A DNA stretch of 64,000 nucleotides from Entrophospora sp. SA101 (GCA_958430865.1 CAUDNR010003090.1:16003-80002); one strand, 5' to 3'; positions 1-13,084 are shown, counted from the first letter of the stretch. Numbers and translations are program-made. Notes: generated from the sequence alone by a model not told the origin.

Positions 1-1084
1 CTACACCTTCTCATTTACTATCAAGTTTTTTAAAGCGATATTGAGAAATAATTTGAGCTTTGAAGTGAAAAAGTATTACCGTTTTTGAATAGCCGTGAAT
101 TCATGTAGAGAAGACCTTTCTATATGAAAGAGTATTCATTAGAAAGCTTTAACGGAGTACTTTTAGTTTTCTATAACAACAACGTTCGAGTTTATTATAA
201 AAATAACGAGATATTTTTAAAAAAAAACTTCATATGACACGAACTTCGAATTTATTTTCACATATAGAAAAGGGAATAATAATAATAATAACGAATTTCT
301 TTGGCTGGAACCATGCTGTGGCGAGGTTTGACGTAATCACTTTGTATTTATGAAATGCATAATAATGAAATTCAACCAGGTGTGTGATTATTTTGTAAGT
401 AACGAGCGATTGAATTTACCAGTTAAAAAATTTCACGTGACTAAATTAACCGGAACATAAGCTACAAGTTGATATAAATTTTTTTGCGTAATTGAGATAT
501 TCGGGGTGTCCAAAACTTTTGCCAAGGTACTGTATAAAATTTTTTGGACCTGTTGGATAATTTTTTCGTTTACCCAATGATATATCCAACTGCGATATTT
601 GATCCTCCTCCTTTACTCTTAACTTGAAGATTTAATGAATCAGATTTTTCTTTATTATCAAGAAGTTTATCAAACGCGTTTTTTGTATGTTCCAATACCA
701 TCCATCATCAGTATCATTTAAACTAGGCGGTGTAAGCTTTTCTATATCAATATAATCATCATCTTCAGACTTTACATGTTTATTGAAGCTCTCTCAGTTG
801 ACATGGTATTCTATAAGCTTTGCAAGTGATTACTTCGTTTCTTTATAACCTCATTACAACAAAGTGGAGAAAATTCCATTTATGCATGTTTGATAATCCG
901 GATACAAATATAATAGTAATAGTAATAGGTATTCATGCAACATCAGTGACACGTTTATTTTTATAGTCGAATATTTGGGATGCTATGACACAATAAAACG
1001 ATTTAATTCTCTAACATGCCAAATTATTTATTAATATTAATATATTATTATGATAAAAATGATAAATCTTGCAATATATGCAAT
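1..1084. other. Intergenic, AT-rich, no gene seen
   Basis: No convincing coding sequence on either strand. Apart from the Tc1-like end near 505-537 I see only AT-rich sequence with short TAA runs. Confidence 0.5.
505..537. repeat. Solo terminal repeat of a Tc1-like DNA transposon
   Basis: Read on the minus strand the segment begins TACAGTACCTTGGCAAAAGT and continues into GGACACCCC. This is the form expected of a Tc1-like terminal repeat abutting a TA target site. I see no matching partner end and no transposase nearby, so this is either a lone end or the other end lies outside the window. The assignment rests on similarity of form only. Confidence 0.4.
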
Positions 1085-1967
1085 TTACAACAACATATTT
1101 ACACCAGTTAAAATACATGTGACTAATAGACCAAGTAATCCTATTGTACCAAATCTACCTCTGCCTCTTTTTACTGGATCACCTGTTTGATAACCTTTTG
1201 CATAAGCCACACGACCTAAATAATAGTAATGATATAACACAATGGTATTATTACGAAAATTGCTGTAATTATTTAAAAATAATAATTAATGACGATTATT
1301 TAATTACCTATAATCCAAATTAATCCTGCGACAGAAGCGATTTTTGGATATTGTAATCCACTAAAAGTCAATCTAATCATCAGATTAAAAACAAAACAAG
1401 TATGTGAATTATTATTATTATTTACTATTCATTTATTAATATTAATTAAAATTAATATTTACTTACAAAAATAAAAACTGTGGGTAAGTTTCAAGAGTAT
1501 TCTGAATTATTAAAAAAACAAACTATAATTTAGTTATTTATTTCTTCGAGAAACTAAATGACTTGATGATTTTGATTGGTTGTACCTGATGAGCTCTTTG
1601 ATAACAATTGAAAATAAATTTGTTTTTATCTTTTTCTGCTTCTTCGTTCGTCGCATACACTAAAAAATCAATCAAAAACACTTTTAACTAACAATCAATC
1701 CATCAACCAACCAATCAATCAATCAAATAATTAAAAAGAAACATTTACAAATAGGATATTTGACGTTGTATTTTTTCCTTGCAGAAACAACACTGAATGA
1801 AAGATAAATTGTTAAAATAATAGATGCGACTCCAGTTAAGATAACCTAAAAACATTATTTATAAAATAATAAATAATTAAATTAAATAATTAAAATAATA
1901 AATTAATCAAATGGATAATAAAATACATTACATATCCAAAATCGTCTGAAATTTCAATTTTTGCCAT
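1085..1967 (-). CDS. MGST3: Microsomal glutathione S-transferase 3-like (MAPEG family)
   Basis: Membrane-bound glutathione transferase/peroxidase of the MAPEG family, expected in the ER or outer mitochondrial membrane. The protein starts MAKIEISDDFGYVILTG at 1967. It is spread over about five short exons joined by introns of about 60-100 bp; first intron donor after GGATAT, acceptor before GTTATC. The first membrane helix is followed by SARKKYNVKYP, then the family signature FNCYQRAHQNTLETYPQF, GRVAYAKGYQTGDP and a Gly/Leu-rich last helix ending NMLL-stop. In the family the Arg and the RAHQNTLE segment contribute to the glutathione site; both are present. Length is about 150 residues, normal for MGST3. 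Intron edges in the middle exons are approximate. Confidence 0.88.
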
Positions 1968-2776
1968 TGTAATTATAATTTATTTTGATTTTTATTTTTG
2001 ATAGATTTTTTATTTTGATAGATTTTTTTATTTTAGAAAATTTTTTTAAAAAAAAGAACTGTTGATACATTATAAATATGTACTTGTACCTACCTATATA
2101 TGTTGTTAGTAGTTTCACAAATAAACAAATACTTCTTGTGTATTAAATAATATTATATTATATTAAGAATAATCAAGAATAATCAAGAAATAATTTAATT
2201 TTATTAATAATCCAAAGATTTTAAAAAATTTATTTTTCGGTTGCGTGATAGTAATTGATTATTCGGAAAAATACTTACCCTTCCCAACGTTCCAGAACTG
2301 TAAATTACTTTTAATTGCTATTTAGAAAACAATCGATCAATTATTGGATGGATCACACAATGGGCAGTCTTTATTTGGGAACATTTATACTATATATTGA
2401 TGATTATGATGATCCTTGAAATCCTTTGTAGTATTATTATTATTTTGTTGCCTTAATGTAACTTTTAAACATGCAATTTGTACATTAATAATAAGCTAAA
2501 ATGAAGATCCTAATAATAATACCAATTCAAAGCCTAATTAATTGTAGTCTATTGCGAGTTTTTTGGGATTTATTGTTGTTATTATGCACTTATATGACCA
2601 CACTAGGCTACATGTAGTAGATTAATTTTGCGTTTCGGCCGATTAATTTATTATATATAAATTCGAATATTTTGAGTATATGTTTTTTTAAAATACATTC
2701 TTAATTAATTAATTCATTCATTAATTAATACATTCATTTGTTTATCATTTGTTTTCTTTTACCCATCCTATCCAAA
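1968..2776. other. Divergent intergenic region, no gene seen
   Basis: AT-rich spacer between two divergently transcribed genes (MGST3-like on minus, methyltransferase on plus). It should hold both promoters; I cannot point to a specific element beyond AT-rich stretches and a TATATATAA near 2651. Confidence 0.4.
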
Positions 2777-4014
2777 ATGGGAAGCACCATTAGTATTGGT
2801 GATATCAGTGTAAAGAAATATTATAAAAAAAAAAAAAACCGTACAAATTTATCATTTTTGTCATCTTCTTCATCTTCTGATGATAAATCTTTGTGTTCAT
2901 CTAAAAGCTCGGATGGGATTAATGTTTATATAGATGGCAGAAGATATCTTGAAAGTTCAAAATATTCTTTACCGAACGATGATGAAGAGATTGATAGAAT
3001 GCACATGCAACATTATATATCAAGATTTATTTGGCAAAAAAATTTTTGTTCTCCTTTAGATGATTTGCTAAGATACGGTGGTGCAAAAGTTTTAGATGTT
3101 GGGTAAGTGTACTATTTGTTGTTGTTATTTTAATAGGAAATATTTCCAAGTAGAAAATACTAATAAATAATAATGATAATTAGGTGCGGTGCCGGGACAT
3201 TTTTGCTTGAGATGGGACATGATTATCCCGAATCAGAATTCCTAGGAATTGATATTTCGCCAATGTATCCATCAGAAATTAAACCTTCTAATGTGAAATT
3301 TGAACAAATCAATGTTCTAGAGGGTTTACCATACGATGACAACTCATTTGATTTTGTTGTTATAAGAAATATGATAACTGCTTTTTCTATAGACGATTGG
3401 GATTTTTGTATACAAGAATTAATCAGAGTCACTAAACCAGGTGGCTATATCGAGGTAAATATTATTGATATTAAATATTAATATTGTGTACACACACATA
3501 TTTCCATTTATAATAATAATATTATTATTATTATTATTTTAGAGTTCAGAATTTGAAATACCTGCTTCAAATAGAGGTCCAGTAGTGAAAAGATTATCAG
3601 AAGCATGTAAATAAATTACAATAATTTTATTTACTATTATTATTATTATTAAACATTTCTAATTTACATTTTCACTTTCCTTTTCAAGGGATTGAAATAA
3701 TGAAAGCAAAAAGTATAGATATAACTTATTCAAATAGACTCAAAGGTTTATTTTCATCTTATAATGATTTAATAAATATTAATCATAATATTAAATTACT
3801 TCCAATGGGTACATGGAATGGTGATGGGGTGGGTAAAATCATGGCGGAAGATTTGGTTTTATTGGCAAAAGCTTTTGGTCCTATATTGTTACTCTCTTGG
3901 GGTATAACTTCCGAGCAATATAATTATTTAGTTGATAATTTAACTAATGAATTGGACGAATACAAAACTTATTCTAACATTCATGTAATTTATGCTCAAA
4001 AAAAAAAAATTTAA
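2777..4014 (+). CDS. SAM-dependent methyltransferase, class I
   Basis: Four exons read cleanly: 2777-3102, 3184-3454, 3543-3606 and 3689-4014, keeping frame to give about 328 residues. The N-terminal 50 residues are Ser/Lys-rich and low in complexity. The Rossmann methyltransferase core follows: motif I KVLDVGCGAGTFLLEM spans the first intron, the acidic end of strand 2 is FLGIDIS, then NVLEGLPYDDNSFDFVVIRN (motif IV region) and ELIRVTKPGGYIE (motif VI). The last exon carries GDGVGKIMAEDLVLLAKAFG. The layout is that of the LaeA/UbiE-like class I enzymes seen in large numbers in mycorrhizal fungi. The substrate cannot be told from sequence. The start used is the ATG after the AT-rich leader; no in-frame upstream ATG is evident. 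Confidence 0.85.
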
Positions 4015-5426
4015 CTAATTACATTAATTAATTTTGAATTTCTTTTTCTTATTTAATATAAAAATAATATACAGTAAATGATGGCCCTATTGTATGGAAA
4101 GGAAGGTTGTTTTATATCATCTGCTAATTTAGCATGGCTTGATGGTATCATTTGACTTTTCTGAGAGAACCGCATCTTTTTTTTTTATTTTATTATCAAA
4201 AAAATTTTACATGATAAATTAAACACAATGACCGCTCTATCTGTATTCTATCTATATTTTTATAATAAACTCTGAATTTTGCCTAAAAATTACTGAAAAT
4301 GGTGCTTTTAAGACATAAAATGAAAATTTTTTAAAGGTCATTTTATAATCAAAATTGTTTTTTATAATCAGTATTAGCACATCAGGCTATTTTCTTTGAC
4401 ATGGCAGACTTTAAAGAAAGAATTGGCAAATTTTTATGCTTTCAAGTAAACATAATCTTGTACTTTTACTCTTTCAAGCACGATTTTCATTTGTCGGCAG
4501 TTTTTTCTTTGAAGAGTAATAATGGAAAGAAGTCTATATTTTTCGATTTTAGAGACACCATTCTCAGAAAATATATGGTTTGTATGAGGGGTTTTTTTCC
4601 AGGAGGACAAAAAAGGATTTTACATTGACATTAATAATATTGTAACTATTTACTTTCCACTTTTCGTATTTATTGATTATTCATTTGCAGTAATTTGAAC
4701 TAAATAATTTTCATAATTCAAGATGATTTTTTGAACTCGTTTGTGTAACAAAAATAATAAAACGCGCATTTATTTTTGAGGATTCTTTTTAAAAAAAAGA
4801 GAAATTATTATTTTGTTTTTAAAAAAATGTTCTTCAATTCTACGCGTAACTCTTTATGTAGAACAGCTTTGGATTAGGAACAATACCTATTTTGCCTACT
4901 TTATACGGCAAAATTTTGAAATTTTTTCCTTTAAAGTTTCAAAAATAATTGAAGTGCAGATCTTTTTACAATCTATTTTTAGAGTTTCCCCTGTTTCTAT
5001 TGAAAAGTTCCCGTGTATCTATCAATCAATCGATCCATCTATATAGATGAATAAATAAAGTAAAAAGGAAATTAACCAGCAGTAATCTTTGTAAAAAAAA
5101 ATTTTGGAAAACAAGATGCGAAAGCATCACCAAATGGAAGGAAGGGATCACAATATTATTTATTAATAACAATGGTAATATAATAGAAATAGAATAAATA
5201 TAAAAGATCATGAAATTTAAATATTATGTAATTTTCTTGGTGAATGTATTTTTTTGCTTTGTCTTCTGTGTTCTAGTGTATTTTCCCAAATATATGTATA
5301 CCAAGTTTATATAATAAAAGAATGGAATTGAACTATGGCGATGCCACGTGTCAGTAGGCCTCCCTCCTTTTGAGGAGGCGGTTATCATTGTACTATATAG
5401 TACGATCTTCCCTTTTAAATATTGAC
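4015..5426. other. Intergenic, no gene supported
   Basis: Short open stretches near 4400-4630 and 4810-5050 have no motif, no exon pattern and AT-driven composition, so I do not call them genes. A short stretch around 4570 resembles one near 16970 (both contain ATATATGGTTTGTATG), a hint of a dispersed repeat. Confidence 0.4.
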
Positions 5427-6729
5427 ATGATCAACACAAAAATGGTTGTTCAGGCAAAACAAAAAAAAATGTATCTAGATAAACAAGAATTTATGATGGA
5501 AGATAATGTGGACAATATGGTGATTGGAATGGGAGAAGAAGAAATGTCAGAAGAGGAAGAAGAAGAGGAGGAAGAAGAAGAAAGAAATTTTTTTTCAAAA
5601 ACTGATTATGAAAAAGTAAAAACAGCTTTAATAAATGAAAAATTTGCTCCAGAAATTTTACCTATTGAGCCAGCTTTAGATAATTTATATGTTGAATTAA
5701 ATAATCAAGTAATGAATGATTCACTTGTTTATATATATATTTGGGGAAAAATACAAGATTAAAAAAAATAAAAAGAAATATATTAAAATCTATATATATA
5801 TAATTTATATATAATAAGATGGAATCAGCTCTTAATAATTTTAGAAATGCAAAAAGTGAAAGCTCTTATATAGGTTTCATGTTGCTTGCAGATGTTGAAC
5901 GTATGAAATATATAATACAAAAATATACAATGATACGAATAAGCAAAGTAAGTATTTTTGTTATTTTTATTATTTATTAATAGATTTATGTTAAATATAT
6001 ATATTAAAAAACATAATTATATAAATCAAAAGATTGAAAAACAATTAGAATTAATATTAAACACACCAGTGTATTTACAAAGATTGTCTGATGCAGAATC
6101 AGTATTTGCTAACAAGTAAGTCATAATTATGTAAAAACAATTATAAATAAATCATATTATAATTAATATTGATTATTGTTTTTAAAAAAAAAGTTACAAA
6201 AAACTTATTAAACAGTTTGAAAAGGATGCATTTTTAGATGATATAAATGATATAGGTGATGATGAAATTGAAAGGGTGGAAGAGGAAAATAGTATTGAAG
6301 AATCTGAAGATATAGGTTAATATAACAGTAATAATAAAATAAATAGATTTTTCTGATTTAATTAAACTTCATTTTCTTTTTTAGATTTATTATCAAGTCA
6401 ATTGGATCTTCAGAAAACAATATTTTGTCGTGCTATAAGAATGGTTCATGAAAACCAACTTCCTAAAAGGTATATATTATCCACACTATTATTTATTTTT
6501 TATTGAGGAGGAGGTGAATGTAAAAATAAAGAATCTATATATTTATTAATTAATTGTAGTAATGATTACAATAATTATTAATGTTTTTCATCATTGCCAT
6601 TTATTATAACTATTTTTTAGTGATGGAGAAAATTATTTTTTGGATAGAATGTCACCAAATGAAATATATTTATTAAGATATTCTGAAATCAAACAGTTAT
6701 TATTAGAAGGTTATGTGGAACTTATATAA
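5427..6729 (+). CDS. SLD5: GINS complex subunit Sld5
   Basis: Sld5 is one of four GINS subunits. With Cdc45 and MCM2-7, GINS forms the replicative CMG helicase in the nucleus. Six exons fit exactly: 5427-5708, 5819-5947, 6033-6115, 6194-6315, 6385-6469 and 6621-6729, total 269 residues. After an acidic Glu run comes ALINEKFAPEILPIEPALD, matching the Sld5 'NEKFAPELL' hallmark, then GFMLLADVERMKYIIQKY and RLSDAESVFANNYKKL of the helical A domain. The B domain ends RYSEIKQLLLEGYVELI, and Sld5 proteins typically end in V-x-L-I. The N-terminal acidic tail is longer than in animals. The start could be the next in-frame ATG 15 bp downstream. Confidence 0.9.
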
Positions 6730-7716
6730 CTTTATTCCATAGTTATAAAACAGACTATAGAAGATTTCCTTTTTTGAAAAATTGTAGATTAGTGCATTTG
6801 ACAAAAATAAATAAGATTTTTAAAAATCATGCAAGACTAATAATAAACATGTCAAGATTTTTGAAATATTTATATTGGACAAAAAATGTTCTATTCCAAA
6901 ATTAGAATTTTTTTTCACGCCTTTATTATTATTAATAATTGTAAAAATAAAAATATCCAAGTTTAAATAAAGAAATATTTAGAATTAATCAGCATTTGAA
7001 TAAGTTATATTTTGTAAAAGTCTTCATGTTTAATACAGTGAAGATCATCTATACTCAAAAGTTATAATTTTTGAAATATTATGTGATCCACACATTGGAT
7101 TTTAAAAAACCTACCACCATTCAATTCAGCTTTAAAAAGGGGTCTATTAATCTAAAAAAATTTTTGTCTCGAAATTTTCTTTTCATAGATTTTTTAAATT
7201 TGAAAGTTATGCTCAGAAGTGCAACAATAATTTTCATGTTAGAATATTTTGAATCTCACAACCAAATTTGATAATGATTTTCTTTTAATGTGTTAAACTT
7301 TTTTGTTGCAAAGAACTTTTATTTATTAATAAAAAAAAGGAAATAAATAAATCAAAAAAAAAGCTGTTACACGAAATTTACTTAGTCTCAATTTTTTAAG
7401 TGTGGACTATTACATTTGTTATTTTATCTTTTGTTTGAATGAGAAGATGCACTTTTTATTTTTATAATTGCTGAAAAAAAAGTTTATTAGTAAACTTTAT
7501 ATGGGGCATACTGCAACAAAACCAGACAAAGTGAACATTGGTGTTACCTAAAATTTTAGGGATCAAAATTATTTAACAAGTATATTATTAATATAATGTG
7601 ATTTCAATGTTATAGTTTATAGTTCTCATAATTTTCAGTTTATTTTTATTCTATAAATTTTTAATTGCTCAATAATCTTTTATCACTCATTATTCAATAT
7701 TCTAAATGTAGTAAAT
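6730..7716. other. Intergenic, AT-rich, no gene seen
   Basis: Convergent space between SLD5 and the minus-strand gene that follows. Only short AT-driven open frames. Confidence 0.4.
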
Positions 7717-8910
7717 TTAACTATCTTTTTGAATACGTTTACGTCTTACACGTCCTTGCTCAGCAAACGTGTATGGTTTGGAATGAACTAAGCTGCATCG
7801 ATCTCGGTGCAACTGTGATGCCTTGACTACCAGCTCATCCCGAATAGTCACAATGTGGTTTAAAGTTGACTATAAAAAAAATGATTAGTTGAAGTTCCAT
7901 TGAAACAACCAACAGAATGGTGTCAGAGACAAACCTCTATTCGCAACAGCAATGTTGTTAACTTTTCAATCATTAATAATTGATTGTTTGATTGAGGCAA
8001 CTTTGTCTTCTTCAAGAGGCCTAACCGCCACAGTCCTCTTGCCTTCCAATCCAATGCATACAAGTTGTAGTAAAAACCTAACATCCCATAAAATTTACTC
8101 AGATACCCATTTATATAAAGTCAAAAAAAAAAAAAAAAAAAGACTCGCCATAAGAATGTACGCCAAGTGTATACAATTTCCTAAAGTCTTTACATCCCAC
8201 ACCATTGTTTTCTATTGCTTCCTGGAGCAAGACATCACGCATAGCAACCATGAGGTCGACTTTATCATTCCATCTTTTTGAACTACAGGCTTTGGGTAGT
8301 CCTCCTGATCGCAGTCCAATAACTGCCTCAAAGCCATCACAAGTAATCCTGAAATCACAACGTTGCCCAATCAACGATCTGTCAACTAGTTTCTTATTTA
8401 GGTTTGCAATCATTGCTGATGCAAGACTCTGTATTTCTCCTCTAAAAATGATATTGTCAGCAAATAAAGAAAAATATTTTCATACTTTCCGTCAGGAAAA
8501 AAACCACTTAACTCATCATACACAAATTTCTGATGATAAGTGATAACACCCCTGGTCATCATATTGGTAAAGTTATTTGAGAAAGAACCTTCTGACATGG
8601 ATACCTTCGATCGATCCAGATTATAGGCACTGCATACCATATTGTGAGAATGTTCAATAAACAATTACGATATAAAGACAAAGATCAAATGGAAAACATA
8701 CTATGTTTGAACCAATCTTCATATTACATTTATCTTTGGACATCCCTAAAATCAAAATGCATAAGTTTCAAAAATCAAAATACACAAGTTTTAATAGATT
8801 AATATTTAGGTAACGTGTACCTTAATGATACATTCTTCAATATCCGTGACAATATCGTCTGATTTTCTCTTAAGTATATATCATAAAACTAAAAAAAAAA
8901 GAAGTGCAAG
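7717..8910 (-). CDS. Hypothetical multi-exon protein, 5' end unresolved
   Basis: I do not recognise the family. Reading the minus strand, four exons keep one frame: one around 8632-8425 (contains AYNLDRSKVSMSEGSFSNN and YDELSGFFPDGK), one from about 8445 (KGEIQSLASAMIANLNKKLV, then RCDFRITCDGFEAVIGLRSG and NDKVDLMVAMRDVLLQEA), one near 8066-7936 (FYYNLYALDWKARGLWRLGL) and a last one near 7870-7717 ending RVRRKRIQKDS-stop. The intron after HSYG has no GT; it fits a GC donor (GCGAGT) with a normal AG. Upstream pieces near 8740 (MSKDKCNMKIGSN) and 8830-8900 look coding but I could not join them in frame. Codon-level coherence over about 1 kb makes a real or recently real gene likely. Confidence 0.5.
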
Positions 8911-10374
8911 CAAATTAGATTTAAATAATCACTTTAACTTGTATAATGTATAGATAGATAAAGTTGAAATCATGTAGTTACCCACAAAAAAGAGCAGAAG
9001 GAACAAATGGTAAATTAAATATTTTATAATTATCAAATTGCACAATGAATATAATAATAACAAATACTTATTATGTATCTGTTACTCAAGTGTGAGAGCA
9101 GCAAAGAAAATTTTGGAGAAGAAGCAAGCAAAAGCAATTTTAGGAGAATGTTTATTATAATTATTATTTATTTTTATTATTAAAAATGATCTACATTTCA
9201 CCCAATAAAAAATCCTTACATATAGTTTTTTATAAGTGTGCTCAACTATGTTTGTGTTTATACTGATGTGTAACACCCCAAATAAGTGTGGGAAAAATTC
9301 AAATCAAAAAATAATTGTAACAATTCAGCACTACGTGTCTCATTTTCGATCGGTATTTGAATGCAACATGTAAAACCAGACCCCAAATTCAAATGTGACG
9401 TACAAAGCCAAAATATAGATTGCCCAATTCAGCATTTCATCACCTAGAAAATGTATGTGTATTTTCTGTGAATTGGTTTTTCTATACAATGTGGAGGATA
9501 AATTGTCTATTTATATGTTTTGTGTTAACTTATTAGACTATTTTGTACCCAAGTGCTAGTAGACTATTTAGCTCCACTAATACAAGGAACTATGAAACAC
9601 CAACTTATCCCGCCTCAAAATATGACACAAATGCAATCCAATCATATCTTGAATGTGGAATCAAATGCAGATTCTTCCATAAACCTAGAATGGGTCCTCA
9701 GTCAGCCTCGAATGTGAAAATGAACGTGAATTATTCCAACCTTGAAGTATGACACAAATGCGAACCAATCATAAGTAGGTAATAGTCTAACTACTAAATG
9801 GATTATTTGACAATTCAGACCACAATTGTTCCATGTAAACAAACATTTTCAATAGCAGGAAATACTATGCCCAAGCTATTTGTCTGGAGAATGGTATACA
9901 GTATATACTAGAAAATACTGAAAGTAAAATTACTTGCTCTGATATGATAAACATTTTCGATTTTTATTGGTCAGAACCAGGACTGAATCATGCATGGTTG
10001 ATAATAATAATTATTATAAATATATACATTTTCTGATTGAAGAATTATTTGTAATGAACTATTTTGATATTTTCGTCTTTTTATTTAAAAAGAAAAAATA
10101 ATAAAGATGAATTGTGTGAATTGTTAAAAATTTCAAATATCCTATTGCACAATAGATTGTACTACTACTTCTTGCTATCTGATATATTATTTTGAAAAAT
10201 ATAATTCTTTGATAACAATATTATGATTGATATGAACAAGTAGAATAATAATTTTCGAGCATAGAAAAGGTAATGTACAATAATAGAAAGTGGCTTATTT
10301 ATAGTAGATGTGGCTTGAACCAAAAAAATTTCAAAACATCATTAATTGAATTATTTATTTGTAATTTAATAATA
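8911..10374. repeat. Intergenic with fragments of a dispersed repeat
   Basis: The part 9300-9780 shares motifs with segments near 33350-33720 and 36340-36550, such as GTCTATTTATATGTTTT followed by TTATTAGACTA, and TTCGAATG-type stretches. These look like degraded copies of one repeat family. No gene is supported. Confidence 0.35.
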
Positions 10375-10541
10375 CAGTCAAAGCTCATTATAGTGGATCT
10401 CGTTATAGTGGATCTTTTTTGTTTCCAATGCTAATTAATTCTGCTCGATATAGTGGAAAACATAATAAAATTTCGTTATAGTGGAAAAAAAGAGAAAAAT
10501 TACATATGGAACCAAGGGTCCACTATAACGAGCTTTGACTG
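10375..10541. mobile_element. 167-bp MITE with TA target duplication (pogo/Tc1-mariner type)
   Basis: The element starts CAGTCAAAGCTCATTATAG and ends with the inverted counterpart, whose reverse complement starts CAGTCAAAGCTCGTTATAG. It is flanked on both sides by TA (10373-10374 and 10542-10543). The terminal inverted repeats match at about 23 of 25 positions. Internally the motif TATAGTGGA recurs several times in the same orientation next to the left end. There is no coding capacity. TA duplications and CAGT-starting ends place it with Tc1-mariner/pogo-type non-autonomous elements. Confidence 0.85.
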
Positions 10542-10552
10542 TATGTTATTGT

Positions 10553-10852
10553 GATGGATAAATCTTATAAAAAATATTTATTTAAAAGACATAATAATGA
10601 TGATGAATCAGACGAAGAAAATCTTGTGGAAGGAAAAAATGATGCAGCAGCAGAAAAAAGATCAATATCAAAAAATTACAATAAAGAGGAAATAGAGGAA
10701 GACCTGTTGTTGGCAATGATTTAGATATTTTAAAATTTGAAGAAGAAAATGAGGTAGAAGATGATCCAAAATTATGGCCAAATAAAAAGAAAGCTGGTAT
10801 CATGATTTTAGTTTCAATTTCTGAAATGCTTGCTCCTATTGCATATTTGTAA
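10553..10852 (+). pseudogene. N-terminal fragment of an MFS transporter
   Basis: Starts MDKSYKKYLFKRHNNDDESD and runs into an acidic cytosolic tail, but hits a stop at about 10721. One frame over, the text continues as VGNDLDILKFEEENEVEDDP, LWPNKKKAGIMILVSISEML and APIAYL, then stops at about 10850. The pattern of acidic tail, D-P-x-x-WP-x-x-KK and first membrane helix is what fungal DHA1-type major facilitator transporters show at their N-terminus. The remaining 11 or so helices are absent: the next gene, SMC4, begins 230 bp later. I read it as a frameshifted, truncated relic. Confidence 0.55.
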
Positions 10853-11079
10853 GATTAACAACCTTTTATATTTAAAAGGAAAGAAAAAAATTTGATTGGA
10901 ATTTTTAATTTTCTATATAGATACAATTAGAAGTCACATGAAAATCTTGGATAATCACCAATTAATTTTTTGACCAATAAAATTAATTAAAATAAATAAG
11001 GTAAAGATCTTTGTTCAAAATTTGACGCGTCGAACGAAACCTTTTTATTATCTTTATAATTACAAAAATTTTATTAAAT

Positions 11080-12122
11080 ATGTCTACTACTACCCAAGAA
11101 GAAACCAGTAATGTATTAGAACAAACTAAGGAAGAATGTAAACCACGCATAGTTATCGAGAAAATGGTTCTCATAAATTTTAAATCTTATTTTGGTCGCC
11201 AAGAACTTGGTCCTTTTCATAAGGTACGCAGCGGACCTTTGTCATTAGCAAATATATTTTCGCACCTTGTTACACTTTTCATAGAACATATATTTTCCAA
11301 ATATTGATTTGCTTATTTATTTATTTTTTATGCATAGTCATTTTCTGCTATTGTAGGACCTAATGGTTCTGGAAAATCTAATGTCATTGATGCACTTTTA
11401 TTTGTATTTGGTTATCGTGCAAGTAAAATGCGTCAAGGCAAAATTTCTCAACTTATTCATTCATCTGAAGGTCATACAAATTTAAATTATTGTACTGTTG
11501 AAATACATTTTCAAGAAATTTATGATTTGGTATTTCAATTATTAATTTTTCTTTGATATCTGATTTATATATATGCATGTATTTGATGATTTATTTATCT
11601 ATTATTTCGATTATATAGGCAGAATCTAATGATTTTGAAGTTGTCCCTCAATCACAATTAATTGTTTCACGTCAAGTTCTTCGTAACGATACCAGTAAAT
11701 ATTTTATAAATGGTCGCCAGAGTAATTATACTGAAGTCACAACACTTTTAAAAGATCGTGCAATCGATTTGACTCATGAAAGATTTCTTATTCTTCAGGT
11801 GATTATTGATTGATTAATTAATTATCTTCTAATCAATTAAATTAATTCATTTATATATATAATATAAAGGGCGAGGTTGAATCTATAGCTCAGATGAAAC
11901 CAAAAGCCCCAAACGAACATGAAGATGGGTTATTGGAATATCTTGAAGATATTATAGGAACTTCCAAATACAAAATTTCCATTGAAAGAGCTAATCAAAA
12001 AGTTGAACAACTTAATGAACAACAATCTGAAAAATTACATCGTGTTCAAATAGTTGAAAAACAAAAACAAAACTTAGAAGTATGTATGGAAGATTCCTAT
12101 TATTAATATTTAATAAATGTTG

Positions 12123-12165
<43 letters not shown>

Positions 12166-13053
12166 TCAGAGTAAGAAAAAAGAAGCAGAAGATTTTCTTC
12201 GTGATGAAAACAGACTTACAATGAAACAATCAATTCATTATCAACGTCAACTATTAGAATGTAACAATGCTATAGATATTTATACTAAATCTATGGTAAG
12301 TCACTTTCCTCTATATAACTAAAGCTCTATGTGAGTTGGCTTACAAAGAGTTTTATACATAACTTTCTTAATCAGCCAATCAATCAATCAATCAATTGAT
12401 TGATTATTATTATTATTATTAGAATAAACTTATAGAAGAACTTCATGAAGAAGAATTAAAACATTCACAATTAAGACAAGAATCAAAAGAACTTGATGAT
12501 AAATATAAAAATGTTTTATCAGAATATCAGGTATAACATATAAATATATATATATATTACAAATATATTCGGATTCTAATATTTTTTAAAAAAACATTTT
12601 TATTTAAATATTTTAGTCACTTGAAATAAATACTGATTTGATATTAAAAGAATTATCTAAATATGAAAAACAAGATATTCATCTTCAAGAAAAAAAGAAA
12701 CATATTATTGGAAAACAAAATAAATTAATAAAAACTTTACAAACTGTATTGTATATCTATACCTGTATATATATATTTTATTAAAAAATTTAAAATTCAT
12801 ATATTTATTAAATATTGTGTTTCCATCTTTTTTTCTTATAGAATCGTAAAACTATATCAGAAACTAAAGCTTCTATAAATAACGTTGAGACTAGTTTAGT
12901 TTCTCAAAAAAATGAAATTGCAAAAATGGAAAGGGATCTTGTGGATGAGGAGTCCAACTTTGAAATAATCGGAGAAAGTCTTAAAGGTAATCAATCATAA
13001 AAATTATTTTTAAACAAGTATATTATATTTGTATAATCTTTTTAAAACAAAAA

Positions 13054-13084
<31 letters not shown>

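Noticed and set aside
4401..5046. Two plus-strand open frames of about 75 residues
   Set aside because: Phe/Ile/Lys-dominated composition, no introns, no motif, consistent with AT-rich chance.
12121..12166. Short regular repeats as a possible CRISPR array
   Set aside because: Pure trinucleotide microsatellite without spacers, in an intron of a eukaryotic gene.
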